Assembly (NCBI GenBank): GCA_951800145.1 | Contig: CATOJE010000007.1 | Span: forward strand, 1-64,000 | Length of the DNA stretch: 64,000 nucleotides | Direction of reading: 5' to 3' | Source: an uncultured Lachnospiraceae bacterium | GTDB lineage: Bacteria; Bacillota; Clostridia; Lachnospirales; Lachnospiraceae | Part shown: positions 17,592-25,900 of the stretch, one piece after another | Numbering within the stretch: the first letter of the stretch is position 1 | How the letters are laid out: the number at the start of each line of letters is the position of its first letter | Position numbers and translations under genes: made by a program | The notes under the pieces: generated by a model | What the model saw: only the letters and a program-made list of their open reading frames with translations | Told to the model about the DNA's origin: nothing | Database searches by the model: none

Positions 17592-19505
17592 TTACGAAAC
17601 AACCCCCGTCACCCGGTAAACCGACACCTCTCCCGCGATTCCCTTCAGCTGTCGTTTTCCCAGATCCTCCGCCAAAATCCGGCCCTCCAGACACTCATAC
17701 ACCTCCTGGCTGATAATCACCTGTCCGGCCTTTGCCGAGCTTTCCAGGCGGGCCGCCACATTCACCGTATTGCCGATCGCCGTGTAATCCATGCGGGAGG
17801 TGGTTCCGATATTCCCGATTACCGCTTCCCCGCAGTTAATGCCCACGCCTACCCCCGGCCTCTGAAGGTTCATGGACTCCAGCTCCTTAGCCAGAATCTC
17901 CGCCGCATTTACGATATCCAGCCCGGTCTTTACCGCCCGGAATACGTAGTCATCCAAGTCCAGAGGCGCATTATAAATCGCCATGGTGGCGTCGCCGATA
18001 AACTTATCTACCGTTCCCTTATTATCAAATACTGCCTTTGTAGTCAGCTCCAAATAATGGTTCAGGATCTCCACCACCTTTTCCGGAGGCAATGACTCGG
18101 AAAGGGGAGTAAAGCCACGGATATCCACAAAAAGAACTGCCACCTCCTTTTTCTGTCCCCCCAGCTTTAAGGCCTCCTCGCCGCCCTTTACCAGATTCTG
18201 GGCTACCTCCTTCGATACATACTTTCCAAATATTCCTTCCAGCCGTTTTTTCGCTCTGCGCTCAGCCACATACTGGCGCCCGATGTAGCACACATAAAGC
18301 AGCACCGGGGCTCCCATGGGATAAATCAAAGGGAGAACATAGCCCTGACGATAGCCGATTTTCGCCCCCACCCAGTAGGATGCCAAAATCAACCCTGTAA
18401 ATCCCGCAGATGCCGCTATCCGGCGAAGCTTAAGGCCAAGAAGCACGAGCCCCATCGTCGCCCCGGTCAGCAGAAGGCAAATCCATACTGCCAGTTCCTT
18501 CTTCTGGTTCTCCTCTAAAAGGGACTGGAGGATGTTCGCATGGACCTCCACCCCGTACATGGGGGTGTCATGGCTCACTGCAGTATAGTAGGCATCCATC
18601 ATTCCCGTGGTGTAAGGCCCCACCAGCACGATGCACCCGGCAAACAGCTCTGATGGAATCTCCCCGCTCACCACCTTAGAGAAGGATAAGCCGGCTGTCT
18701 CCGATCCATAAAAGTCAAAGGGCTGGCCGGCAAAGGGCACATAGCCGCCCTCCCTCCCCTCCTCGATGATGGCGGGAAGCTGCCCCATATATTTCCGGTA
18801 AATTTCCACGGCAAAGCTGTACTGAAGCTCCTCCCCGGCCTGAATCCGGTACAGGCTGTGCCTTACGATTCCATCGGAGTCCACCGGAACATTGCTGAAT
18901 CCATAGGTCACATGCTGCTTCAGGCCGTCATAGGGCACCTCATAGGTGGCTACCCCTTCCTTTGTGGAAAATCCCCCCAGACCATCCTCGGCAATCTCCT
19001 TTCCAAAGGAAGCGTAGGAGGTGACCACCACATTATCCTTCAGGGACGCTGCTTCTGCCAGCGCGTCGTCCGCCTCCTGGCTGCTCTCCCCGAAAAATCC
19101 GATATCCAGGCCGATGACTACCGGGGCCATGTCCGGGTCACGGTTCAATACCCTTAGAAGCTCTGCCACCCCGGTCCGGCTCCAGTTCTGCCAGGAGCCA
19201 TACTCCATCATAGTTTCTTCATCAATCCCGATGACAAAAATCTCCGGGCTGACCAGCTCCCCCTTTTGATAATATCCATCCTGAAGGCGCCACTCCGTAG
19301 CGTCCAAAATCCCCAGCCCCTGGGCCGCCAGCGCCGCAAAACCTAGCAGGGCAAAAAGCCAGAAGCCCATCCCATCCCTTTTCCGGCTCTTTCCCTCCTT
19401 TGACTCATTGGGTTTCTTCCCCTTAAGCTTCCCTCTTAAACCTTTTTCCTCTTTCACGCCCTTATCATCCTTCCCTTTCCCAATCCTGTCCCCTCTGCCT
19501 GTCAT
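17592..19505 (-). CDS. CHASE2-domain class III adenylate cyclase
   Basis: This membrane cyclase (637 residues) has a basic cytoplasmic N-terminus, a first membrane span near 48-65, an extracytoplasmic CHASE2 sensor to about 330 (FVIGIDEETMMEYG, VIGLDIGF, IVLVGPYTTGMMDAYYT), three membrane spans to about 405, and a catalytic domain from about 440. Metal ligands are FVDIRGFTPLS and FIGDATMAIYN. The substrate-selecting Lys (VDKFIGD) and Thr (DYTAIGNT) indicate ATP rather than GTP, and the transition-state Asn and Arg (VNVAARLES) are present. It should therefore make cAMP. The ATG at 19505 directly abuts the preceding stop without a good ribosome site, so the true start may be internal. It closes the secretion/signalling cluster; FecR partners commonly accompany CHASE2 cyclases. 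Confidence 0.93.
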   Translation of the reverse strand: MTGRGDRIGKGKDDKGVKEEKGLRGKLKGKKPNESKEGKSRKRDGMGFWLFALLGFAALAAQGLGILDATEWRLQDGYYQKGELVSPEIFVIGIDEETMMEYGSWQNWSRTGVAELLRVLNRDPDMAPVVIGLDIGFFGESSQEADDALAEAASLKDNVVVTSYASFGKEIAEDGLGGFSTKEGVATYEVPYDGLKQHVTYGFSNVPVDSDGIVRHSLYRIQAGEELQYSFAVEIYRKYMGQLPAIIEEGREGGYVPFAGQPFDFYGSETAGLSFSKVVSGEIPSELFAGCIVLVGPYTTGMMDAYYTAVSHDTPMYGVEVHANILQSLLEENQKKELAVWICLLLTGATMGLVLLGLKLRRIAASAGFTGLILASYWVGAKIGYRQGYVLPLIYPMGAPVLLYVCYIGRQYVAERRAKKRLEGIFGKYVSKEVAQNLVKGGEEALKLGGQKKEVAVLFVDIRGFTPLSESLPPEKVVEILNHYLELTTKAVFDNKGTVDKFIGDATMAIYNAPLDLDDYVFRAVKTGLDIVNAAEILAKELESMNLQRPGVGVGINCGEAVIGNIGTTSRMDYTAIGNTVNVAARLESSAKAGQVIISQEVYECLEGRILAEDLGKRQLKGIAGEVSVYRVTGVVS

Positions 19506-21167
19506 TTACGGCAAAAAATTCCATGTAGGCAGCCACTCCAAATGGCTGACATAGGCCTGGCTAACCCGCAGGCCGGAAATAACCGGATAAAATACAGCCA
19601 GCAATACCAAGGAAGCAATGCAGCAGCCAAAAAAGCACCACATGCCCTTCTTCCCCCGCTCCTCCGCCCAGCACCCCATAATCATAGCCAGGAAGGGGAC
19701 GCTGGGGTAATAGTGATAGAGGAAGGAATACCGGCTAATCACAATCCAGGGAAGAATGGGGGCAATATAAGCCACTAGCAAAAAAGCCACCTTCCCCTGA
19801 AATCTCTCAGTTAATTTCATCAAACATCCGAATACCATTAAGATGCCCGTCCACCAAAGGGCCGGATTTCCCATAAATACAACAGTTTCTACCTCTTTAC
19901 TGGTAAAGCCGGTGACCGTTAGCCGCACCGGATTCCCGATTACCGGCCACTGGAACCACTGTGACGCCGACGGGTGGTATCCGCTAACATGCGCATGGTA
20001 CTGGTACATATTTACCTGATTCCTCCACACCCGTTCCCAAAATCCCATCGTCTCATCCATCGCCACATAGGGGAGATAAGAAAGCAAATAAATGCCAGCT
20101 GGAATCAAAATAAAAAACAGGACGCACACACCGCAGGTACTGAAAATATATCTCAATGTAATCTGTTTCTTCCGATATTGGGAAAGCAAAATTGCCGCAA
20201 AGATTACCGCCGCCCCTGCCCCGCCGTACAATCCGGACCATTTACAGGAGGCTGCCAGGCCAAAGCAAAGGCCGGAACCAAATAAATACCTCCAGCCGCG
20301 TTCCCCTCCGCCCTTTTCCATGGCTTCATAATAGCGGAACAAAAAATAATCCATCCCTGTCATAAAAAGCACCAGAAAGGAATCGATCTGACCTAACCTT
20401 GACTCGGTAAAATGCAGAAAATCTGCTGCAACCACGGCAACTACTCCCACCGAAATCCAGGGATTTTGAAACACTCGTCTGGAAAATGCCCAGAGAAGTA
20501 GAAGAAGCAAACATCCTGCCACAACGCCGGCGATCCGCCAGCCAAAGGGATCCATACCAAAACAGGCAATCCCTGGGGCGATGCAAAGCTTTCCAAGGGG
20601 CGGATGGGTATCCTCATAGGAACGGATTCCATGGAGATGCTCATAGGCTGTTCTGGCGAAATAGGATTCATCAAATACAGTTCCTGACTGGAAGGAGCCA
20701 TACCCGGGATACATCCAGGCCTCATCAAAAAGAGGGGGATACTCAGCCCGATTCACCGGAATTATCTCTCCTCCCTGGGAATCCTTTAAAACCAGCTCAT
20801 TGATCTGGGTATACTGGTTTAATGTAGTCAGCTTTAAATACTGCCCCTCGCCATAGACCGAGGTTTTCCCCCATTGAAACACCCGGTCCATTTTTAACTC
20901 CGGCAGGTCAGCCCACTGAATGGGATTTCCTTTTCCAAGCTGAAGCGCAAAACGGCGGTTTTCAAAATTCCCCAAAAAATATGCCACCGTTCCCAGCTCC
21001 TTCTCCTCCCCAAAGTCCAGCAGGATTTCTGTACCCTTTTCCTCCGAGGACCAGACCGTAGCCGGAGCATAGTGATTTCCCAGGCGAAAAAAAGAGAGGA
21101 CAGCATAGAAAATCAGAATCAACACTACTGCAGCTTGGCAATATTGGCTTTGTTTTTTCTGTTTCAT
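19506..21167 (-). CDS. PMT-family dolichyl/polyprenyl-phosphate-mannose protein mannosyltransferase
   Basis: This polytopic GT-C glycosyltransferase (553 residues from the ATG at 21167, preceded by AGAGAGGACAG) has an N-terminal membrane anchor, an extracytoplasmic discoidin-like beta segment (about 35-140), and then the PMT core. The diagnostic motif is YEDTHPPLGK near residue 190, where the acidic residue is catalytic, followed by about ten membrane helices. Such enzymes transfer a sugar from a polyprenyl phosphate to Ser/Thr of exported proteins. In this cluster the Thr-rich tail of the adjacent FecR protein, or the Ser-rich VirB6 tail, are possible acceptors (inference). It directly abuts the cyclase gene (TAA then ATG). 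Confidence 0.85.
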   Translation of the reverse strand: MKQKKQSQYCQAAVVLILIFYAVLSFFRLGNHYAPATVWSSEEKGTEILLDFGEEKELGTVAYFLGNFENRRFALQLGKGNPIQWADLPELKMDRVFQWGKTSVYGEGQYLKLTTLNQYTQINELVLKDSQGGEIIPVNRAEYPPLFDEAWMYPGYGSFQSGTVFDESYFARTAYEHLHGIRSYEDTHPPLGKLCIAPGIACFGMDPFGWRIAGVVAGCLLLLLLWAFSRRVFQNPWISVGVVAVVAADFLHFTESRLGQIDSFLVLFMTGMDYFLFRYYEAMEKGGGERGWRYLFGSGLCFGLAASCKWSGLYGGAGAAVIFAAILLSQYRKKQITLRYIFSTCGVCVLFFILIPAGIYLLSYLPYVAMDETMGFWERVWRNQVNMYQYHAHVSGYHPSASQWFQWPVIGNPVRLTVTGFTSKEVETVVFMGNPALWWTGILMVFGCLMKLTERFQGKVAFLLVAYIAPILPWIVISRYSFLYHYYPSVPFLAMIMGCWAEERGKKGMWCFFGCCIASLVLLAVFYPVISGLRVSQAYVSHLEWLPTWNFLP

Positions 21168-21229
21168 AGCATGCTGTCCTCTCTGCATTATTCTCTATAT
21201 ACTATCTTTCTTTTAATCGTTCTGTTCTA

Positions 21230-22492
21230 TTACGGAGTGCCAACTAGTGCATATGGCTCAAAAGAAGTCGGACTCTGATACTCACTTGATTCGCTTGAAG
21301 CATTATCAGGGCTAGGCTCTTTCGATTCTGAATCTTGCTCATCACTACCAGGTACTGAAGAATCAGAACCATTATCTGTACTGCTCGAAGTGTCCGGAGT
21401 ATCTAGTACCTCACTATCCCCTCCCGCTGTGGTAGACTGCGCCTCCGTAGTCTCCGGCTCCGTTGACGTTACCGCTTCCGTCGTAGTCTCCGGCTCTGTT
21501 GATGCATCAGCTTCCGTCGTAGTCTCAGGAGCTGTTGATGTCACAGCTTCCGTGGTATCCCCCGTCGTCTCCTCCCTGCTAGTCTCCACCATCACCGGCC
21601 TCGTATCTTTGTCCCGATTCCGCTCTCTGCGCTCCTTCACCAGTCCCGGAGGGATACGGACAATGCTCATCCCCCGGTTTGCCATCGCCTTGCGCAGCTG
21701 CTCGGCCAGCCAGTTCTCCCTCCACTCCTTCTCCTGGAGCAGCACCGCCAGCTGAGCCTGAGCCAGGGCCATCTCCTCGGTGCTGTCCAGTCCGATAGCG
21801 GTCAAATCCAGCTTCTCCGCCTGCTCCAGCACGGCTTCCAACCCCGCTGCCGGCAGGTCTCTCCAGCTAAAGGGCTCCACTCCCTGAAGCTGATAAGAGG
21901 CGATATAGCTCCGCCCTGACCGTGTTTCCTTAGAAACTCCCTGGAGAACCGCCTTCTCTCCTGCCTTCATGGTGATGGTCTCATTCCCCAGGTTCCAGCT
22001 CACCTCTCCCTCGATCAGATAAAAGGTCAGCATCCCGTCCTCGATGACAAACACACCGCTGGTTCCCCGGATGCTCATGGAGGTCTGGGCCGCATTAAAA
22101 TTCATCTCCTCCCCATCCTCCAAAGGCTGATCCACATTGAAAAACATAGAGCCGGACTTCAAGGTGATTTTTAAGGACTTGGAGGAGGATTTGGTAATCA
22201 CTGCCTCAGAGCTGCTGTCCAGCTTCAGCGTCTTTCCTCCATCCGCTTCCAGATAAATACTGGATTTCAAACCAGTGCGGAGCTGGCTTCCCTGCCCCAC
22301 CGGTATCCCGGCAGTGGCCTTGATTTCATTCGGGGTGCTGCCTCTGGTAACATAGGCCTCCTCCCCCTTTACGCTCAGAATCGAAAACCGCCGGCTCTCC
22401 GCCGTGGCCTCATCTGCCATGGACTTAATGTTCGTCCCCAGCAGCGCCACCGCCAGTGACAGCACCAGCAGCCTCTTCCATTTCATTTTCAT
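21230..22492 (-). CDS. FecR-domain exported protein with Thr/Glu-rich repeat tail
   Basis: The protein (420 residues from the ATG at 22492, preceded by GGAGGAGAAGG) has a signal peptide (KWKRLLVLSLAVALLGTN). It has a FecR-like beta domain at about 40-180 (LDSSSEAVITK, SMFFNVDQPL, MSIRGTSGVFVIEDG, GEKAVL), a helical middle, and a low-complexity tail of TEADASTEPETT repeats ending near YALVGTP. FecR domains outside iron sensing occur beside CHASE2 cyclases, where they are thought to be part of extracytoplasmic sensing. The tail is a plausible O-glycosylation target for the neighbouring PMT enzyme (inference). No sortase signal or lipobox is seen. Confidence 0.8.
   Translation of the reverse strand: MKMKWKRLLVLSLAVALLGTNIKSMADEATAESRRFSILSVKGEEAYVTRGSTPNEIKATAGIPVGQGSQLRTGLKSSIYLEADGGKTLKLDSSSEAVITKSSSKSLKITLKSGSMFFNVDQPLEDGEEMNFNAAQTSMSIRGTSGVFVIEDGMLTFYLIEGEVSWNLGNETITMKAGEKAVLQGVSKETRSGRSYIASYQLQGVEPFSWRDLPAAGLEAVLEQAEKLDLTAIGLDSTEEMALAQAQLAVLLQEKEWRENWLAEQLRKAMANRGMSIVRIPPGLVKERRERNRDKDTRPVMVETSREETTGDTTEAVTSTAPETTTEADASTEPETTTEAVTSTEPETTEAQSTTAGGDSEVLDTPDTSSSTDNGSDSSVPGSDEQDSESKEPSPDNASSESSEYQSPTSFEPYALVGTP
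21447..21554 (-). repeat. Three tandem 36-bp coding repeats in the FecR protein tail
   Basis: Near-identical units start at 21447, 21483 and 21519, each beginning GTAGTCTC on the plus strand. They encode three copies of a 12-residue Thr/Glu-rich unit on the minus strand. They are in frame and vary mostly at third positions, so protein-level selection rather than recent duplication is likely. Confidence 0.9.
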
Positions 22493-22602
22493 CTTCCTTC
22501 TCCTCCTTACAATCATCGATTCTATGCTGCCAGGCGATGCCGGACAGTCTGATGTATGGCCCAGAGGGCGGCAGAACATCCTCCCAGTGAAAGCACCATC
22601 CC

Positions 22603-23547
22603 TTAAAGAATCATCCAGTCGCCTTCCTTAGCAAACCATACCTTCCCGCCAGGTTTCAACTCTCCAGATTTCATCTCTCCAGGCTTCATCCCTCCAGGTC
22701 CAATCCTTCCAGCTCCTTCCAACCGCTGTGTCAATTCCATCTCCGCCTTCTTAAGCGCCTCATCCTCCCGGTCCCAATTATGGTGGCAGATACAAAGCCT
22801 CCTGGCCCGGCACGCTCCAGCCATCTCAAGCCCCTGCTCCCAGAAGCTGTGCCCGAAGCCCCGGAAGCAAGGATATTCCTCTCTGGTATAAGGCGCGTCA
22901 AACAAAAGGAGATCACAGTCCCGGGCAAAATCTTTGTACCGCTCCCAGTATTCGGACCGGTTCTCTTCTCCCAGCTCACAGTCCATCCCATAGACCATCG
23001 ACCGCCCATCCTTCTCCAGACGGTAAAGCAGGCCTCCATTAGGGTGATTGGATGCCATGGCCCGAACCAAAGCCCCGCCTGGAAGCTCCCAGCTGTCCCC
23101 GTCCGCTCCGTCATGCCATACCACCCGGGCCGGAACCTGGCTCACCGATACCGGCCAGTAGGGCGGCCCCAGAACCTTATTCAGCCTGGTCTGAAAGCTT
23201 TCCCCATCTGGGGACGGCCCATAAAGATGGATCCTGGCCTCCTTCCGAAACATCCCCGGAAATAAAATCAGCCCGGTAATATGGTCCAGATGGAGATGCC
23301 CGATAAAGATGTGAATGGGCACATCCCACCTTCCCTCCCTCTCCATCTGCTGCCCCAGGGCCAGAATCCCGGTGCCTCCGTCAAAGACAGCCAGACCCTC
23401 CTCCCAGGAAGCAGAAATACAGCTGGTGTTTCCTCCGTAACCCATCCGGTTGGGAAAGGGCGCCGGACAGGAGCCTCTGGTTCCCCAGAGCTCCACCTTC
23501 ATCCCGCCCTTCTCCAGACTCTCTGATTCCCGTCCGTGCTTCTCCAT
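22603..23547 (-). CDS. Metallo-beta-lactamase-fold hydrolase, possible cyclic-nucleotide phosphodiesterase
   Basis: This protein of 314 residues starts at the ATG at 23547, preceded by GGGAGGTGGAAGG; an ATG at 23502 is also possible. It opens with LWGTRGSCPAPFPN and YGGNTSC, and has the zinc motif GHLHLDHITG (HxHxDH), further ligands in ASNHP, YGMDCE and CICHHNWDRE, and GHSFWEQGLEMA. It therefore belongs to the RNase Z/PhnP/class II phosphodiesterase-like branch rather than the beta-lactamases. No signal peptide is seen. Lying between a cNMP-binding phosphatase and an adenylate cyclase, it is well placed to hydrolyse cAMP, but that is inferred from context. A short Gly/Met/Pro-Gly repeat precedes its last 15 residues. 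Confidence 0.75.
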   Translation of the reverse strand: MEKHGRESESLEKGGMKVELWGTRGSCPAPFPNRMGYGGNTSCISASWEEGLAVFDGGTGILALGQQMEREGRWDVPIHIFIGHLHLDHITGLILFPGMFRKEARIHLYGPSPDGESFQTRLNKVLGPPYWPVSVSQVPARVVWHDGADGDSWELPGGALVRAMASNHPNGGLLYRLEKDGRSMVYGMDCELGEENRSEYWERYKDFARDCDLLLFDAPYTREEYPCFRGFGHSFWEQGLEMAGACRARRLCICHHNWDREDEALKKAEMELTQRLEGAGRIGPGGMKPGEMKSGELKPGGKVWFAKEGDWMIL

Positions 23548-23671
23548 CCTTCCACCTCCCGCATTTCTCATGGAGCCTTCTTGCCAGCCTTCCCGAAAGC
23601 TCCACCGGAATCATTCGATTCGAATCACTTTGCTTTCACAGATATACATCCCCAGGCTCTCCCCGATCGGA

Positions 23672-24844
23672 TTACCTGGCCAGGTACACCACCGTGATAT
23701 CATCCGACTGGGGCGCTCCCCGGGTAAATGCCTCCACCTCTTCGTATAATTCCTCAATCAAGGCCTCCGGCTCCGCGGCATCCTCCATATGACGGTTCAG
23801 GGCATCCTCCATCCCCTCATCGGAAAACATCTCCCCGTCCACATCAAAGGCTTCCGTCACTCCGTCGGTATAGAGACAGATCCGATCCCCCGGCATTAAC
23901 TCCATCCGCTGCTCCCGGTAAGACATATCCTCCATAATCCCCAGGACAAAATCCACCTTGCAATCCAGCTGATGGAAGGGGCCTCCGGCCTGACTGACAT
24001 AAGGCTTATTATGTCCCGCATTCACATACACCAAACTTCCGGTCCGGGTATCCAGGACACAGAGAAAGGCGGTGACAAAAAGCTCCTCCTCATTATCCTC
24101 ATTCAGCCGGTTATTCACCAGCTCCGCTACCTCAGCGATAGGCATATCCAGCATCATATAATTCTTAATGTGGGTCTTGGCTACCATCATAAATAAGGCC
24201 GCCGGCATCCCCTTTCCCGCTACATCCGCCACCAGAAAGCACAGCCGGTTTTCATCGATTAAAAACACATCGTAAAAGTCCCCGGCCACCCCCTTGGCAG
24301 GCTTCATCCTGGCCGTCACCTTCACATCCGGCAGCTGGCAGAACCGTTTAAAGGATTTGGGCAGGAAGCCGGTCTGAATCCGGGAGGCCACCTCCAGCTC
24401 GGATTTCATCCGCTCCCGCTCAGTGACCACCATAGTGGTCTTGGTATATAAAAGCTCCAGCAGCGCCGCGTATACCTTTCGGTTGGCGTCCGCAATCTCC
24501 AGAAATAACGTCCTGGAAATATTCGCGCAGGCCATGGGCGTCACGGCCCGGACCGTGGCCTTCCGGATTCCGTCCTTAATCAGGGCCAGCTCCCCCACCA
24601 CATCTCCCTCTGCCAGTTCATTAATAAGCTTTCCTCCGGTTCCCAAAACCAGGGCCTGGCCCTCCAGGATGATGTACATTCCGTCATCCGGGGACGCGCC
24701 CTCCTTCACCACATCCTGGCCCTCGTCAAAATGCACCAGCTCCGTGGCCTCTAACAAAAGCCGCGACCCCTCCGGCATCTGGCCGTCCTCCTGAATCTGG
24801 AAAAAATCCCGGATAATCTTCAGCTGTCTCCAATCTCCCTCCAT
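23672..24844 (-). CDS. Cyclic-nucleotide-binding PP2C/SpoIIE-type phosphatase
   Basis: This 390-residue protein joins an N-terminal CNB domain (about 25-140) to a C-terminal PPM/SpoIIE phosphatase (about 165-390). The phosphate-binding cassette GELALIKDGIRKATVRA keeps the glutamate and arginine that contact cyclic nucleotide ribose and phosphate, so binding should be real. PP2C metal ligands are in GVAGDFYDVF, VADVAGKGMPAALF, LYTDGVTEAFD and SDDITVV. The ATG at 24844 has AAAGGAAAG upstream; a GTG at 24859 overlapping the previous stop is the alternative. It most likely dephosphorylates the STAS protein encoded at the start of this cluster under cAMP control (inference). Confidence 0.9.
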   Translation of the reverse strand: MEGDWRQLKIIRDFFQIQEDGQMPEGSRLLLEATELVHFDEGQDVVKEGASPDDGMYIILEGQALVLGTGGKLINELAEGDVVGELALIKDGIRKATVRAVTPMACANISRTLFLEIADANRKVYAALLELLYTKTTMVVTERERMKSELEVASRIQTGFLPKSFKRFCQLPDVKVTARMKPAKGVAGDFYDVFLIDENRLCFLVADVAGKGMPAALFMMVAKTHIKNYMMLDMPIAEVAELVNNRLNEDNEEELFVTAFLCVLDTRTGSLVYVNAGHNKPYVSQAGGPFHQLDCKVDFVLGIMEDMSYREQRMELMPGDRICLYTDGVTEAFDVDGEMFSDEGMEDALNRHMEDAAEPEALIEELYEEVEAFTRGAPQSDDITVVYLAR

Positions 24845-24855
24845 ACTCTTTCCTT

Positions 24856-25845
24856 TCACATTCCATTTCCCGGCCGGATTAAAAAGCTTCCGTACCCGTT
24901 ATCCGGCGCATATAATACCTGGCAGTCTCCTACCTGCACCCAGCTCTGCCGGTTAATCTCCCAGTGGTTATCCCCCTGCCAGGCGCTGATAATGGCCTCC
25001 CCTAAAAGCTCCGGGGCAGAGGTCATCTGGTAAATCATCGCCTGATATACCGCAAAATCATAGGTGGCGGATTTTCTGGTATCTGTGCTCCCGGAATCCA
25101 GCTTCAGCCGGATATCCAGGCGGTACTGTCCCTGGTTCTGCTCCCGGTATATTCCTAGGAGAATGGTTTCCTCCGCCGTGGTATTAGCGGCGATGCCAGA
25201 CTGGCTGCTTCCCGTGGTGCTGCCCGTCCGGCTGATGCTTCCCCAGCTGCTTCCGCCGGAGGCTGCCCCCCAGTTCGCGGTGGTACTTCGGCTGGTGCCG
25301 ACGCTGGTGGTTCCTGTGGTTTTTCCCGTACCGCCGGTAATATTTCCACTGCCTAAGCGGATAGCCGTGTACTCCACCGCTCCTTCCGTCACCCGCATGC
25401 GCCGGTCCTGGCCGAAAGCGTCATTTACCGTCTGGGCCAGGGCGGTAAGAGCATCCTTTCCCGCCCATTCATTCCCCGGGGAGGGAACCATGCCGGGCGC
25501 ATGAAATTCTGTCTGGAGAATCCACATGCTCCGCTCATACCAGACCCCCTCCTCATCTACATAATAGCCGTCCGGGGTCACTGCATTCTTCAGATAGCTT
25601 CCGTCCGCCAGGAGGTAATAGCTCTGTTCCTTATCCTCCACCCAACCGGTAACCTTCTGTCCGTTCTCATCACAGTACTGCCATCCGTCCTCCTGCCAGA
25701 CCCACCGGGGCTGGCCGTAAGCCGCCCCGGCTGCTCCCAGGCTAAGGCAGGCCAAGGCGGCCCACAGCCGAATCCATCTTCCGGCCCCACGTCTTTTCTT
25801 ATCCCTCTGCCTGAATTGATTTCGTGATACTCTCTCCTGTTCCAA
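24856..25845 (-). CDS. Secreted protein with choline-binding-type wall repeats
   Basis: This 329-residue protein starts at a TTG (25845) with AGAGGA upstream; no ATG is available nearby. A basic N-terminus and hydrophobic stretch (LWAALACLSLGAAGAAYG) form a signal peptide. Two to three CW-binding repeats follow at about 45-105 (DGWQYCDENGQKVTGWV, YYLLADGSYL, GYYVDEEGVWYE), then a globular part and a Gly/Ser/Thr-rich linker near 165-215. Wall-binding repeats of this kind attach proteins to choline or teichoic polymers. In the secretion cluster it could anchor or guide the apparatus through the wall (inference). The C-terminal domain is unrecognised. Confidence 0.7.
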   Translation of the reverse strand: MEQERVSRNQFRQRDKKRRGAGRWIRLWAALACLSLGAAGAAYGQPRWVWQEDGWQYCDENGQKVTGWVEDKEQSYYLLADGSYLKNAVTPDGYYVDEEGVWYERSMWILQTEFHAPGMVPSPGNEWAGKDALTALAQTVNDAFGQDRRMRVTEGAVEYTAIRLGSGNITGGTGKTTGTTSVGTSRSTTANWGAASGGSSWGSISRTGSTTGSSQSGIAANTTAEETILLGIYREQNQGQYRLDIRLKLDSGSTDTRKSATYDFAVYQAMIYQMTSAPELLGEAIISAWQGDNHWEINRQSWVQVGDCQVLYAPDNGYGSFLIRPGNGM

Positions 25846-25900
25846 TGTGGTCCTCTGACCTCCCTTCTGTCATTGAACGCAATCCGCAGCCTAGAGGCCG

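Noticed and set aside
21447-21554. Short tandem repeats resembling a CRISPR fragment
   Set aside because: Units are directly adjacent with no spacers and encode an in-frame Thr/Glu-rich peptide.
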